From assembly GCF_027921845.1 (NCBI RefSeq), contig NZ_BSEN01000001.1, positions 629,183 to 675,782 of the forward strand: 46,600 nucleotides of DNA, read 5' to 3'. This DNA comes from Leifsonia poae. GTDB taxonomy: Bacteria; Actinomycetota; Actinomycetes; Actinomycetales; Microbacteriaceae. Below, one piece after another: positions 34,876 through 42,655 of this stretch; positions within the stretch are counted from its first letter, which is position 1, and each line of letters begins with the position of its first letter. A program made the position numbers and the translations under genes. The notes beneath the pieces were generated by a model that ran no database searches, was not told the DNA's origin, and saw nothing but the letters and a program-made list of their open reading frames with translations.

Positions 34876-35921
34876 GCTGCACTCCCTAATGCCAGCCCGA
34901 GGGCGACAGCCAGTCGTGATCTGTTGTGTCGGAGCAGGTCCGCGTTGAGAGAGCGGGAGAGGGCGATCGCCCGGAAAGGATCACCGAGTGCGACGGGGAG
35001 GCGGGTCATCTCGCTGAGTGCCTCGGTCAATCCGGGAAGCTGCGCACCGCCGCCGGTCACGACCAACTCGCGCACCGGTATTGACGGGTGGGTGTTCACG
35101 AAGTAGCTGACCGTGTTGCGCAGGCTTGTCAGAAGCTCACTCGCGACACGGTAGATGATCTCCACAGCGCGGTGCTCCTCGATCGTCGTCACCTGCTTGG
35201 CCAGGCCGATCGTCGCCTTGAGTCGCTCCGCCTCTCCGAGGTCGATCTCCAGCTCCGACACCAGTGCCTGGGTCAGGTCCGCCCCGCCGGTCGGGATGAT
35301 ACGGACGAACTGCGGCACGCCGTTGAGCGCGATCACGACGCTCGTCGTGTTGGCGCCGATCTCGATCAAGGCGACGCAACCGCCCGCTGCCGACCGCCCC
35401 AGGAGGACTCGGGTGAGGGCGAAGGGGATGAGGTCGACGTCCACCGTTGTGAGGCCGGCGAGCTGTGTCGCCTTCACATTGCCGAGGACAGCATCCTTCA
35501 CGGCTGCGACCAAGAGGCCGTTGACGACGGGTCCGGTGTCACTCATCGACTCGGAGACGGGATAGAAATCCAGAAGGGCCTCCGCCACGGGTACCGGCAG
35601 CATGTCCTGCACCTGGAACGGCAGGCTCTCCCGGATGCGCGTCTGCGACATCTTCGGCACGGTGAGGTCTCGTGCGAGGACCCGCTGGTTCCCCATCCCA
35701 AGCACGACGTTCTTGCTCTTGAAGCCGCCCTGGCCCCAGAGCGTCTTGAGGGCGGCAGCCACCGTATTCGGCTCGAGGACCTCCCCGCGACTGACCGCGC
35801 CATCCGGGAGCAGCACCTCGTGGTGACGCATCAGGGTCGGTTTCGGCTTACCCGGGTCGGCGACCTCGACCGCACGGATGGATGCGCTCCCGATGTCGAT
35901 CCCGACAACACTCGATCCCAT
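34872..35921 (-). CDS. pilM: Type IV pilus assembly ATPase-like protein PilM
   Basis: This 349-residue actin/FtsA-fold protein starts MGSSVVGIDIGSASIRAVEV. It has phosphate-1 GIDIGSASIRAVEV and adenosine-site VVTGGGAQLPGLTE. PilM is the cytoplasmic ring component that holds PilN. AAGGAGG lies six bases before the ATG. It lies 24 bases after the prepilin peptidase gene. Confidence 0.92.
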   Translation of the reverse strand: MGSSVVGIDIGSASIRAVEVADPGKPKPTLMRHHEVLLPDGAVSRGEVLEPNTVAAALKTLWGQGGFKSKNVVLGMGNQRVLARDLTVPKMSQTRIRESLPFQVQDMLPVPVAEALLDFYPVSESMSDTGPVVNGLLVAAVKDAVLGNVKATQLAGLTTVDVDLIPFALTRVLLGRSAAGGCVALIEIGANTTSVVIALNGVPQFVRIIPTGGADLTQALVSELEIDLGEAERLKATIGLAKQVTTIEEHRAVEIIYRVASELLTSLRNTVSYFVNTHPSIPVRELVVTGGGAQLPGLTEALSEMTRLPVALGDPFRAIALSRSLNADLLRHNRSRLAVALGLALGSAA

Positions 35922-35945
35922 GTGTTCCTCCTTGTTCCTTTACCG

Positions 35946-36800
35946 CTAAGCCAGTCCGATGAGCGCGAGGTAGTCATTCCACAGCGCTTGCCCAAAGAAG
36001 ATTCCGATCCATGCCCCGGCGAGCATCCACGGGCCGAAAGGAATGCCCGAGCCCCGGCGCGCGCGACGCAAGGCAAGGAGAGCTATGCCGAAGACGCCGC
36101 CGAGGACGAAGGCGGAGAATGCCCCGATTGCCAGTGGGCCCCAGCCCAAATAGCCGAGGTACATTCCGATCACGCCGGCGAGCTTGACGTCGCCGAAACC
36201 CATCCCCCCGGGGCGCACCATCGCGAGCGTGAAGTAGAGAATGAAGAGAGCGGCCAGCCCGATTCCGGCCCCGATCGGACCGCCCAGATCGCCGGTCAGC
36301 ACGGCGGACGCGATGATGAAGCCGCCGCCCACGAGGTACGCAGGAAGCACGATCCGATTGGGAAGCGTGCGCGTGTCGAGATCGATGGCAGCGAGGGCGA
36401 CACTGATCGCCGCGAGATAGAGGAATGCGACGAACTCGACCAGCTCGCCGATAAGCGCCGCAACGCCTGGCTGTGTTCCTAGCAGCGGCAGGAACCGAAG
36501 GGCGACCAGAACAAAAAACACCCCCGTGATCGCCTCGACGATGGGATAGCGCGCGCTGATGGGTCCGTGGCAGTCGCGGCAGCGACCGCGGAGCACCAGC
36601 CACGACAGCACGGGGATGTTGTCAAAGGGCCGGATCTCCGAGCCGCAGTCCGGGCACGCGCTCGGCGGAGCGACGACGGAGAGTCCTGCCGGCACCCGGT
36701 ACGCGACCACGTTGAGGAACGAACCGATCGCGAGACCGAGCGCGCCGCCGACGGTGAGGAATGCGGCGAGCCAAAACCCGCCCTGCTCGATGCTCATCAT
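35946..36800 (-). CDS. pilD: Prepilin peptidase
   Basis: This is a 284-residue polytopic aspartic protease and N-methyltransferase. The zinc-ribbon CPDC (49-52) and CRDC (74-77) are intact. The two catalytic Asp lie in AAIDLDTRTLPN (about 140) and GFGDVKLAG (204). It processes all pilins encoded here. The start ATGATGA overlaps the upstream stop; the longer upstream frame is rejected. Confidence 0.95.
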   Translation of the reverse strand: MMSIEQGGFWLAAFLTVGGALGLAIGSFLNVVAYRVPAGLSVVAPPSACPDCGSEIRPFDNIPVLSWLVLRGRCRDCHGPISARYPIVEAITGVFFVLVALRFLPLLGTQPGVAALIGELVEFVAFLYLAAISVALAAIDLDTRTLPNRIVLPAYLVGGGFIIASAVLTGDLGGPIGAGIGLAALFILYFTLAMVRPGGMGFGDVKLAGVIGMYLGYLGWGPLAIGAFSAFVLGGVFGIALLALRRARRGSGIPFGPWMLAGAWIGIFFGQALWNDYLALIGLA

Positions 36801-38563
36801 CCGGCCGGGCTCCCATCTGGCTTGAACGCCTTGGGAACCTCGACAAGGGTGCTGATGCCGTAGGTCGTCGACACGGGTGAGAGGAACTTCGGCGGGGCCG
36901 TGTACTTGAAGCGCGAATCGTAGTTGTAGTTCTTCGTGTACCCCTGGCCGCTCGACTTCCCGACGGTGCCGCGGAACTCCTGCGCGATGGCGCCGTAGAT
37001 GTTCAGGCTGCCGCGCCCGCTCGTCGGTCCGAGATCGTAGTTCTGCACCATGAAGGTGTGCCCGACCGACAGGATAGCCGCGTAGATCGTGCGGTCCTTC
37101 GCGAGCAGGGGCGTACCGCCGTTCATCGGGTTCCATACCCACACGGCGTTGTTGCCGACCAGCCCGAGCATGTCCTTCGTCTTGTCCTGATAGAGGAGGT
37201 CTCCGGTGATGTAGACGTAGTTCTGGGCTGCAATGGTGAGCTGCCCGTGCAGGGTTCCCTGCACGTACACGTCACCAGCCCGGCATCCGTAGTGCGATGG
37301 GGTCGCCGACGGCACCGTCTCAGTCGACATCGGGAAGCGCGTCGTGTCGATCTGGAAGCCCGTCTTGCTCGAGGTGTTCAGGCAGGTGAAGTTCGCCGGC
37401 CATGTTCCGACGGCGGTCGCATTCGGGTCGCCGGAACTCGGTACGTCCTGCACGTAGATCAGGTTCTGGGGGATGACGTCGATGGTCGCACCGGTCTTCG
37501 AGCCCAGCCCGTTGGCGACGTTTCCCGGCGTGCCGCACATCGGCGCCGCGATCCCGTCGCTCGGCGGGTCCCCCTTGACCTGGGTCTTGATGCTGAACGG
37601 CGACTTGACATTCATCTTGCCGTCGCCCGTGAAGGTGATCACGGTCGGACCGGTGTAGAGGCAACCCGGGCGCTTGACCGAGTCGAGGTCGGTGCGGGTC
37701 TCGGACTTCATTTGAAGGTTCGTCTGCGGCATCCCCCACGTGGAGTCGACTGTCGGCGGCCCGTACGTCGCACTCCAGGTCGGATTGCTGCAGCCGCTCA
37801 CCTTCTTGTAGTACGGCGATTTGGTGTTCGACGTGGTGACGGCACCATTGAACGTCGAACCACAGATCAGGAGGGTGTCGTTCGAATGGAGGGGCCCATT
37901 GATCACGTCATTGGGGCCGAACTGAATCTCCGTGCAGTCGGAATCGTGGGTATTCGTGGAGTACGTCCAGGCGTAATTCGGCTTGCCCGTCGAAGAGTTG
38001 CAGTCGAGGTCCGACTGCGTCGGGTCCTGCACCTCGAAGTCGGTGAAGTACAGGAAGTCGATGAAACCCTGCTGACGGACGTTGACCACTAGCGATCGGA
38101 CTTCCTTCCCCACCATCCCCGTCGAGCGGAGCTTGATGACGCCGGTCGCCGAGTACTGCGAGTTGTCGACTTCATAGCGGAAGAATGACCGTGACTGCAC
38201 CCCGGGGCTGCCGGAAGGAACATTCGCCCATGACCCGTCGGCACCGAACGCCGGGTTGGTCGTCGGGGGCAGCCCGCCGGTGCTCGTGGAGCTGAAAGAC
38301 GATGCCGGATTGCGATACTGCACGTACGTCGTGTCGTTAGCCAGCCGGCTCTTGTAGTCCTCGACCCCGGCGTACGCGGCCGACATCGCCGCATTCCAGT
38401 CATCCTGGGTGCGGGAGTTGATCGCACCGCTGGACGAGAACGCCGCTGCCGTGGCGACGAGCATCACGAGCACCGTGCCGAATATGACGACGGTGATGAG
38501 TGCCATGCCGTCGTCTCGGCCGCGGCGGATCGCCCGAATAGACCATTCGATGCGCTTCGTCAT
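36797..38563 (-). CDS. Large PilX-like minor pilin with Cys-containing ectodomain
   Basis: This 588-residue protein has a class III-like N-terminus (RRGRDDGMALITVVIFGTVL) without the usual E5, as in PilX. A membrane helix (about 21-42) and a large secreted domain with eight Cys, rich in Ser/Thr/Gly/Asn, follow. It is much larger than ordinary PilX (about 200). No known adhesin domain is recognised. The start ATG at 38561-38563 overlaps the preceding stop. The Cys-containing domain suggests a disulfide-stabilised pilus-tip protein. Confidence 0.8.
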   Translation of the reverse strand: MTKRIEWSIRAIRRGRDDGMALITVVIFGTVLVMLVATAAAFSSSGAINSRTQDDWNAAMSAAYAGVEDYKSRLANDTTYVQYRNPASSFSSTSTGGLPPTTNPAFGADGSWANVPSGSPGVQSRSFFRYEVDNSQYSATGVIKLRSTGMVGKEVRSLVVNVRQQGFIDFLYFTDFEVQDPTQSDLDCNSSTGKPNYAWTYSTNTHDSDCTEIQFGPNDVINGPLHSNDTLLICGSTFNGAVTTSNTKSPYYKKVSGCSNPTWSATYGPPTVDSTWGMPQTNLQMKSETRTDLDSVKRPGCLYTGPTVITFTGDGKMNVKSPFSIKTQVKGDPPSDGIAAPMCGTPGNVANGLGSKTGATIDVIPQNLIYVQDVPSSGDPNATAVGTWPANFTCLNTSSKTGFQIDTTRFPMSTETVPSATPSHYGCRAGDVYVQGTLHGQLTIAAQNYVYITGDLLYQDKTKDMLGLVGNNAVWVWNPMNGGTPLLAKDRTIYAAILSVGHTFMVQNYDLGPTSGRGSLNIYGAIAQEFRGTVGKSSGQGYTKNYNYDSRFKYTAPPKFLSPVSTTYGISTLVEVPKAFKPDGSPAG

Positions 38564-39297
38564 GAGAGGGTCCTGTTCAGTCCGAGATTCGGCAGCCCGA
38601 CCGTGTTCTGCAGCGTCACGGTATGGGCCGTGTCCGTGAGGCTGGACTGCACGGTCAGCGTGACCTGAACGGAGGCGATCGTGGCTCGGGTCGCCGCGCT
38701 CGTGATCTCCCCGGTTGCCAACGTCGCGGACGACATCGCGATGGGCGTGTTCGTCGCGTCCAGGTAGGTGAAGGTCCAGGGCTTCCCGGTTGCTCGTGAG
38801 GCGATCGCACCGGCCAGGATCCTGGTCGATTGCGGTGTGGTCGTCTCGGCGGGGAACGACCAATAGCCGTTGCCGAGGTTGGTCGCCGGCCACACGCTCT
38901 CGGTGAACCGCCGCGTGCCCGATTCGATTCGGAGCCGAACCATGATGGGTTTCTGGGCCGTGCCGGTCAGGTTGACGAACGCATAGAAGAGCACCGACTC
39001 GTTGCGCGCGTAAACGAATGCCGGGTCGTTGGGCGGAGGCGTGCCGACTCCGCTGCCCTGGATCGGGTTGTCGGTTCCGGCGCGGAGCATCCTTGCGGCT
39101 TCGTTCATGACGTTGGTCGCCGACCGGGTGTTCTGGTTGGTGTTCTGCGCGACCCCGAGGGCGTTGACCGTGCTGACGTAGAGGTTGGCGATCAGCGTGA
39201 TCACGATGCCGAAGACGAACATCGCAACGATCCACTCGACCAGGCTGATGCCGGATTCATCGCTACGCAGGCGTCGTTGCCAGGTGTGCCGCATCAC
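38560..39297 (-). CDS. PilW-like minor pilin
   Basis: This 245-residue pilin has cleavage site SG16^ISLVE, with the conserved E at +5 (E21) and a long hydrophobic helix. The C-terminal domain is beta-rich with no Cys. It overlaps pilV-like (39294) and the large PilX-like gene by four bases each. The exact PilW name is by position and size. Confidence 0.8.
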   Translation of the reverse strand: MMRHTWQRRLRSDESGISLVEWIVAMFVFGIVITLIANLYVSTVNALGVAQNTNQNTRSATNVMNEAARMLRAGTDNPIQGSGVGTPPPNDPAFVYARNESVLFYAFVNLTGTAQKPIMVRLRIESGTRRFTESVWPATNLGNGYWSFPAETTTPQSTRILAGAIASRATGKPWTFTYLDATNTPIAMSSATLATGEITSAATRATIASVQVTLTVQSSLTDTAHTVTLQNTVGLPNLGLNRTLS

Positions 39298-40691
39298 GGG
39301 ACCACCACTCTCGGGTCAAGGGTGACGACGCCGAGGAGGCCGATCTTGGTTCCCGTCGTACCGCTTGGGACCGTGAGGCTCGCGGACGGGACGAGGGTAG
39401 TCGGGTTGGCGCTGGTTCCCCAGGCGAGCGTCCAGGAACCGTACGGCAACGCAACGGTCAGCGTGTTTCCCTTCGACTTTCCGAGAAGCGTGGTGAAGGC
39501 GAGGGACTGCGGCTTGCCCGAACATCCCGGGTCTCCCGGCACCGCGGAGAGTGCGCTCGTCGCGACCAGGTAGAGGTTTCCGGTCGTGCCGTTGGTGTTG
39601 GTGACCGTCACCGAGCCCATCGGGAACCGTGGAACCGTGACCGACGCGCCCGCGGCGAAGCTCGGGACGGCGGCGGGCGCCGGTGCCCTCAGGGTGTGCC
39701 CCTGAGCATCGGTCGTGTCGGGCCATTGACCGGGGTCGGGAGAGACGCAGCCGGCGTTGCTCGATGTCTTGGCGACGAACGCACCGGGAAACGCGTCGTA
39801 CTCGGTGGACGGGAATAGCTTCACAGAGCCGGGCGTGGTGGCCGCTGTGTTGTAAACGCCGTTCGAGCTGGTGAACGTGTCGATCAGATTGTTGGGGATC
39901 TGCACTCCACCACTGGGATAGGACATGCCGATCGTTCCCGCTTCGTCGTAGGTGAACCCTGCAGACGTGCTCGTACCCGCTTTGACGGTCACGGTGCGAG
40001 AAGGAGCGGTGTTCTGCTGCGGATCGATGTATCCCGCCCTGGTCACGCTCACCGTGTAGCTACCCGGCGGAACCTTGAGGACGTAGCTGCACCCGGCGAC
40101 GTCGGTCGCCGTCGGGGTGGAGCCGGGGTTCGGCGAGATCGACACGGAGACGCCTGAGACGGGAGACCCCGTAGCCGATTTGGTCGAGACGAGAATCGTG
40201 CCGAGAGTATCGATACTGATCTTGGAGGAGGGGGCGAACAACGTGTCCGCGACCACCGGGGCCCCGATCATCTTTGGCCACGTGATCGAGACGTGGATGC
40301 GCTTGTAGAGCAAGGAGCTCGGTGCAGAGGCATTGCAGTCGACGTCGCTCCCCGAGTTGTAGACCCAGCTGACGTCGCGCTCGATCGAATAGGTCGTGCC
40401 CGTTCCGCTCGGAACCTGCACCGTCTTCGGAGCGTTGTCAAGAGTGGACTGCAGGGCGAAGATGTCGGCCGCTGAACGGTCGAGGTCGATCTCCTGCGCA
40501 GCGAGATTGGTCGCGACGGCGCGGGATCGGGAGTCGTTGGTGAGGCTGAACGCCGAAAGCAGCGAGTAGGCGACGCCGACGGAGATGATGGCGAAGATCA
40601 TCATGGCGACGATCACCTCGATGAGGCTGACGCCGGCAGATTCGTCGCGCGCTAGTCGGGCGACGCGGAGGGTGGCACGGAGAGCTTTCAT
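39294..40691 (-). CDS. PilV-like minor pilin with carboxypeptidase-regulatory/Ig-like domain
   Basis: This 465-residue pilin has cleavage site AG20^VSLIE (E25). After the helix comes a pilin domain. A carboxypeptidase-regulatory-like beta-sandwich follows (about 160-240: VSGVSVSISPNPGSTPTATD, PPGSYTVSVTRAGYIDP) and then further beta-rich parts. Four Cys lie in the exported portion. GGAGGTG lies just before the ATG. It starts the minor-pilin cluster, after the pilA terminator. Confidence 0.85.
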   Translation of the reverse strand: MKALRATLRVARLARDESAGVSLIEVIVAMMIFAIISVGVAYSLLSAFSLTNDSRSRAVATNLAAQEIDLDRSAADIFALQSTLDNAPKTVQVPSGTGTTYSIERDVSWVYNSGSDVDCNASAPSSLLYKRIHVSITWPKMIGAPVVADTLFAPSSKISIDTLGTILVSTKSATGSPVSGVSVSISPNPGSTPTATDVAGCSYVLKVPPGSYTVSVTRAGYIDPQQNTAPSRTVTVKAGTSTSAGFTYDEAGTIGMSYPSGGVQIPNNLIDTFTSSNGVYNTAATTPGSVKLFPSTEYDAFPGAFVAKTSSNAGCVSPDPGQWPDTTDAQGHTLRAPAPAAVPSFAAGASVTVPRFPMGSVTVTNTNGTTGNLYLVATSALSAVPGDPGCSGKPQSLAFTTLLGKSKGNTLTVALPYGSWTLAWGTSANPTTLVPSASLTVPSGTTGTKIGLLGVVTLDPRVVVP

Positions 40692-40751
40692 AGTTCACCT
40701 CCCCTGGTCGGGTTGGGATGGTGGCGGAGCGGGGGGTACTTCTACTGCAGA

Positions 40752-40781
40752 AACGGGGCGTCGCCTGCGCGACGCCCCGTT
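40752..40781 (-). terminator. Strong hairpin after pilA
   Basis: AACGGGGCGTCGC and its complement form a perfect 13-bp stem with a 4-base loop, 9 bases after the pilA stop. On the minus strand it is followed by TCTGCAG, not a T tract. No new promoter is evident before the minor pilins, so leaky termination could set a high-pilin, low-minor-pilin ratio. Confidence 0.75.
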
Positions 40782-40790
40782 CCACGGTGA

Positions 40791-41264
40791 CTATGGAGTG
40801 ACTGTGCAGGCAGCCTTCGTGACCCCTGCAGTGTCGGTGATCGAGAACTTCGTCGCCCCCGAGCTCTTGCTCACTCCGTCGATGCAGAAGCCGGTCGCAG
40901 TCGCATGCGGGGTGAGCGACGCCGTGTTGTCGCTGAAGGTCGCCCCGTACTTGGACTGGTCAGCGGTGGGAGCCGCCGTCGTGGGAACGACCGTGGTCGC
41001 GTCGGTGTAAGCCTTGCCGGGGTTGTCGTTCATCCAGGCGATGACGGCAGTCTTCGCGTTGGTGAGGTCGGACTTCGTGGCGGAGTCCTTCGCGTTGTCC
41101 TGGATGCCCAGGTACACCGGGATGGCGATGGCGGCGAGGATGCCGATGATGATGACCACGACGAGGAGCTCGATGAGCGTGAAGCCCTTTTCGTTCTCTT
41201 CGAGCAGGCCCTTGCGGCGGGCGTTCAGTTTGCCCATGAGTCGGAAGTACATTGCGGTGTCCAT
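40791..41264 (-). CDS. pilA: Major type IV pilin PilA
   Basis: This protein of up to 157 residues has NEKG^FTLIELLVVVIIIGIL, the classic cleavage site with E at +5. A typical alpha-1 helix, a small variable domain and two Cys near the C-terminus (GFCIDG, AACTVTP) that can close a D-loop follow. Three in-frame ATGs (41264, 41252, 41237) precede the cleavage site and none has a clear Shine-Dalgarno, so the start is uncertain. Confidence 0.93.
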   Translation of the reverse strand: MDTAMYFRLMGKLNARRKGLLEENEKGFTLIELLVVVIIIGILAAIAIPVYLGIQDNAKDSATKSDLTNAKTAVIAWMNDNPGKAYTDATTVVPTTAAPTADQSKYGATFSDNTASLTPHATATGFCIDGVSKSSGATKFSITDTAGVTKAACTVTP

Positions 41265-41313
41265 TCGGTCGGGAATGCGGGTCCGGATGGGGCGAGTCCC
41301 GTCCGTTGGCTTG

Positions 41314-41342
41314 ATGGTATTTGGCAGAAAACTCCCGGCAGA
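41314..41342 (-). promoter_or_regulatory. Possible pilA promoter
   Basis: TACCAT on the minus strand (41314-41319) fits TANNNT and lies 50 bases before the first pilA ATG. The -35 zone overlaps the first of two TTCTGCC direct repeats, 14 bases apart. The repeats may bind a regulator. Confidence 0.45.
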
Positions 41343-41370
41343 ATCCCACGAAAGGGGGGAATATCACTCA

Positions 41371-41398
41371 GTTTTCACCCCAGTAAGGGGGAGAAAAC
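41371..41398 (-). terminator. Hairpin after pilC
   Basis: GTTTTC and CCCC pair with GGGG and GAAAAC around a 5-base loop, 28 bases after the pilC stop. On the minus strand it reads into TGAGTGATATTCCCC. It probably separates the pilBTC transcript from pilA. Confidence 0.55.
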
Positions 41399-41425
41399 GG
41401 TGAGGTGGCTCCCAGTTGGGGGGTC

Positions 41426-42652
41426 TTATTTGACTAGGCTGGAGATTTGGAAGATCGGCATGTAGAGCGCGATGACCATGCCGCCGATCACGACGCCGAG
41501 GAACGCGATCATGAGCGGCTCGATCATCGCCGTGAGTTGCTCCGTCGCAGACTCCACCTCTTGGTCGTAGAAGTCCGCGATCTTGTCGAGCATGATCTCC
41601 AGCGAGCCGGAGTCCTCGCCCACTGCGATCATCTGCGTGACCATGGCGGGGAATACTGGCTGCTCCGACAGCGGGCCGGCGATCGACTCGCCTTGCCGCA
41701 CGGAGTCCGCGACTTTCACGAGCGCACTCTCGATCACCCAGTTGCCGCTGGTCTCCCCCACGATCTTCAGGGCCTGCAGAATGGGAACGCCGGCACCGAT
41801 CATATTGGAGAAGTTGCGACTGAAACGGGCCACCGCGATCTTCTTCAGCAGAGGTCCGAAGACCGGCAGCTTCAGCTTGATGGGATCAACCCGCATTCGC
41901 ACTTTCTCGGTGTTCTTGTTCTTCGACCACCAGACGCCGCCGACGATCCCGCCCACGATCAACACGGGCGCGATCCACACCATGGCGTGCGAGAGCTCGA
42001 CGAGCACCATGGTGGGCAGAGGGAGCTGTCCCCCGAGGCCTTTGAACATGTTCTCGAACACGGGCACGATGAACAGCAGCATGGCGATGACGGCGACGAG
42101 CGACATGATCAGCACGATGACGGGGTAGGTCAGCGCCGACTTGATGGTGCCGCGGAGCTTGACCTCCTTCTCGAAGTTCGTCGCGATGGCCTCGAGCGAG
42201 CTGTCGAGGAAGCCGCCCGTCTCTCCGGCGCGCACCATGTTGATCATGAGCGGCGGGAATACCTCTGCGTGCTTGCGGAGCGAGTCTGAGATCGAAACGC
42301 CCGTCTCGACATCGTCGCGAACGCTGCCCATGATCGTCGCGAGCTTCTTGTTCTCGGTCTGCTCGGCGATGATGTTCAGGGTCCGAAGCAGCGAAAGGCC
42401 TGAACCGATCATCGTGGCCATCTGGCGGCTCATGATCGCGAGGTCCTTGAGCTTGACGCCGGTTCCGAATCCGATGTTGATCTCGCGACTCAGGCCCGTC
42501 CCCTCGGCCGCCTCCACGATCGACACGGGCGACAGCCCCATCGTCCGCAACCGCGACGCGACGGCGGACTCGCTCGGCGCATCCACCCGGCCTTTGACGA
42601 TCTTGCCTGCGGCGTCGCGTCCCTTGTACGCGTAAGCGGTTGCACCTGCCAC
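41426..42652 (-). CDS. pilC: Type IV pilus platform protein PilC
   Basis: This 408-residue inner-membrane protein has two T2SSF domains with GYxxxKGRD-like N-terminus (TAYAYKGRDAAGKIVKG). The SALTYPVIVLIMSLVAVIA segment and final IALYMPIFQISSLV are typical. It sits under the pilus and transmits motor motion. It starts 3 bases after pilT. Confidence 0.95.
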   Translation of the reverse strand: MAGATAYAYKGRDAAGKIVKGRVDAPSESAVASRLRTMGLSPVSIVEAAEGTGLSREINIGFGTGVKLKDLAIMSRQMATMIGSGLSLLRTLNIIAEQTENKKLATIMGSVRDDVETGVSISDSLRKHAEVFPPLMINMVRAGETGGFLDSSLEAIATNFEKEVKLRGTIKSALTYPVIVLIMSLVAVIAMLLFIVPVFENMFKGLGGQLPLPTMVLVELSHAMVWIAPVLIVGGIVGGVWWSKNKNTEKVRMRVDPIKLKLPVFGPLLKKIAVARFSRNFSNMIGAGVPILQALKIVGETSGNWVIESALVKVADSVRQGESIAGPLSEQPVFPAMVTQMIAVGEDSGSLEIMLDKIADFYDQEVESATEQLTAMIEPLMIAFLGVVIGGMVIALYMPIFQISSLVK

Positions 42653-42655
42653 GGG

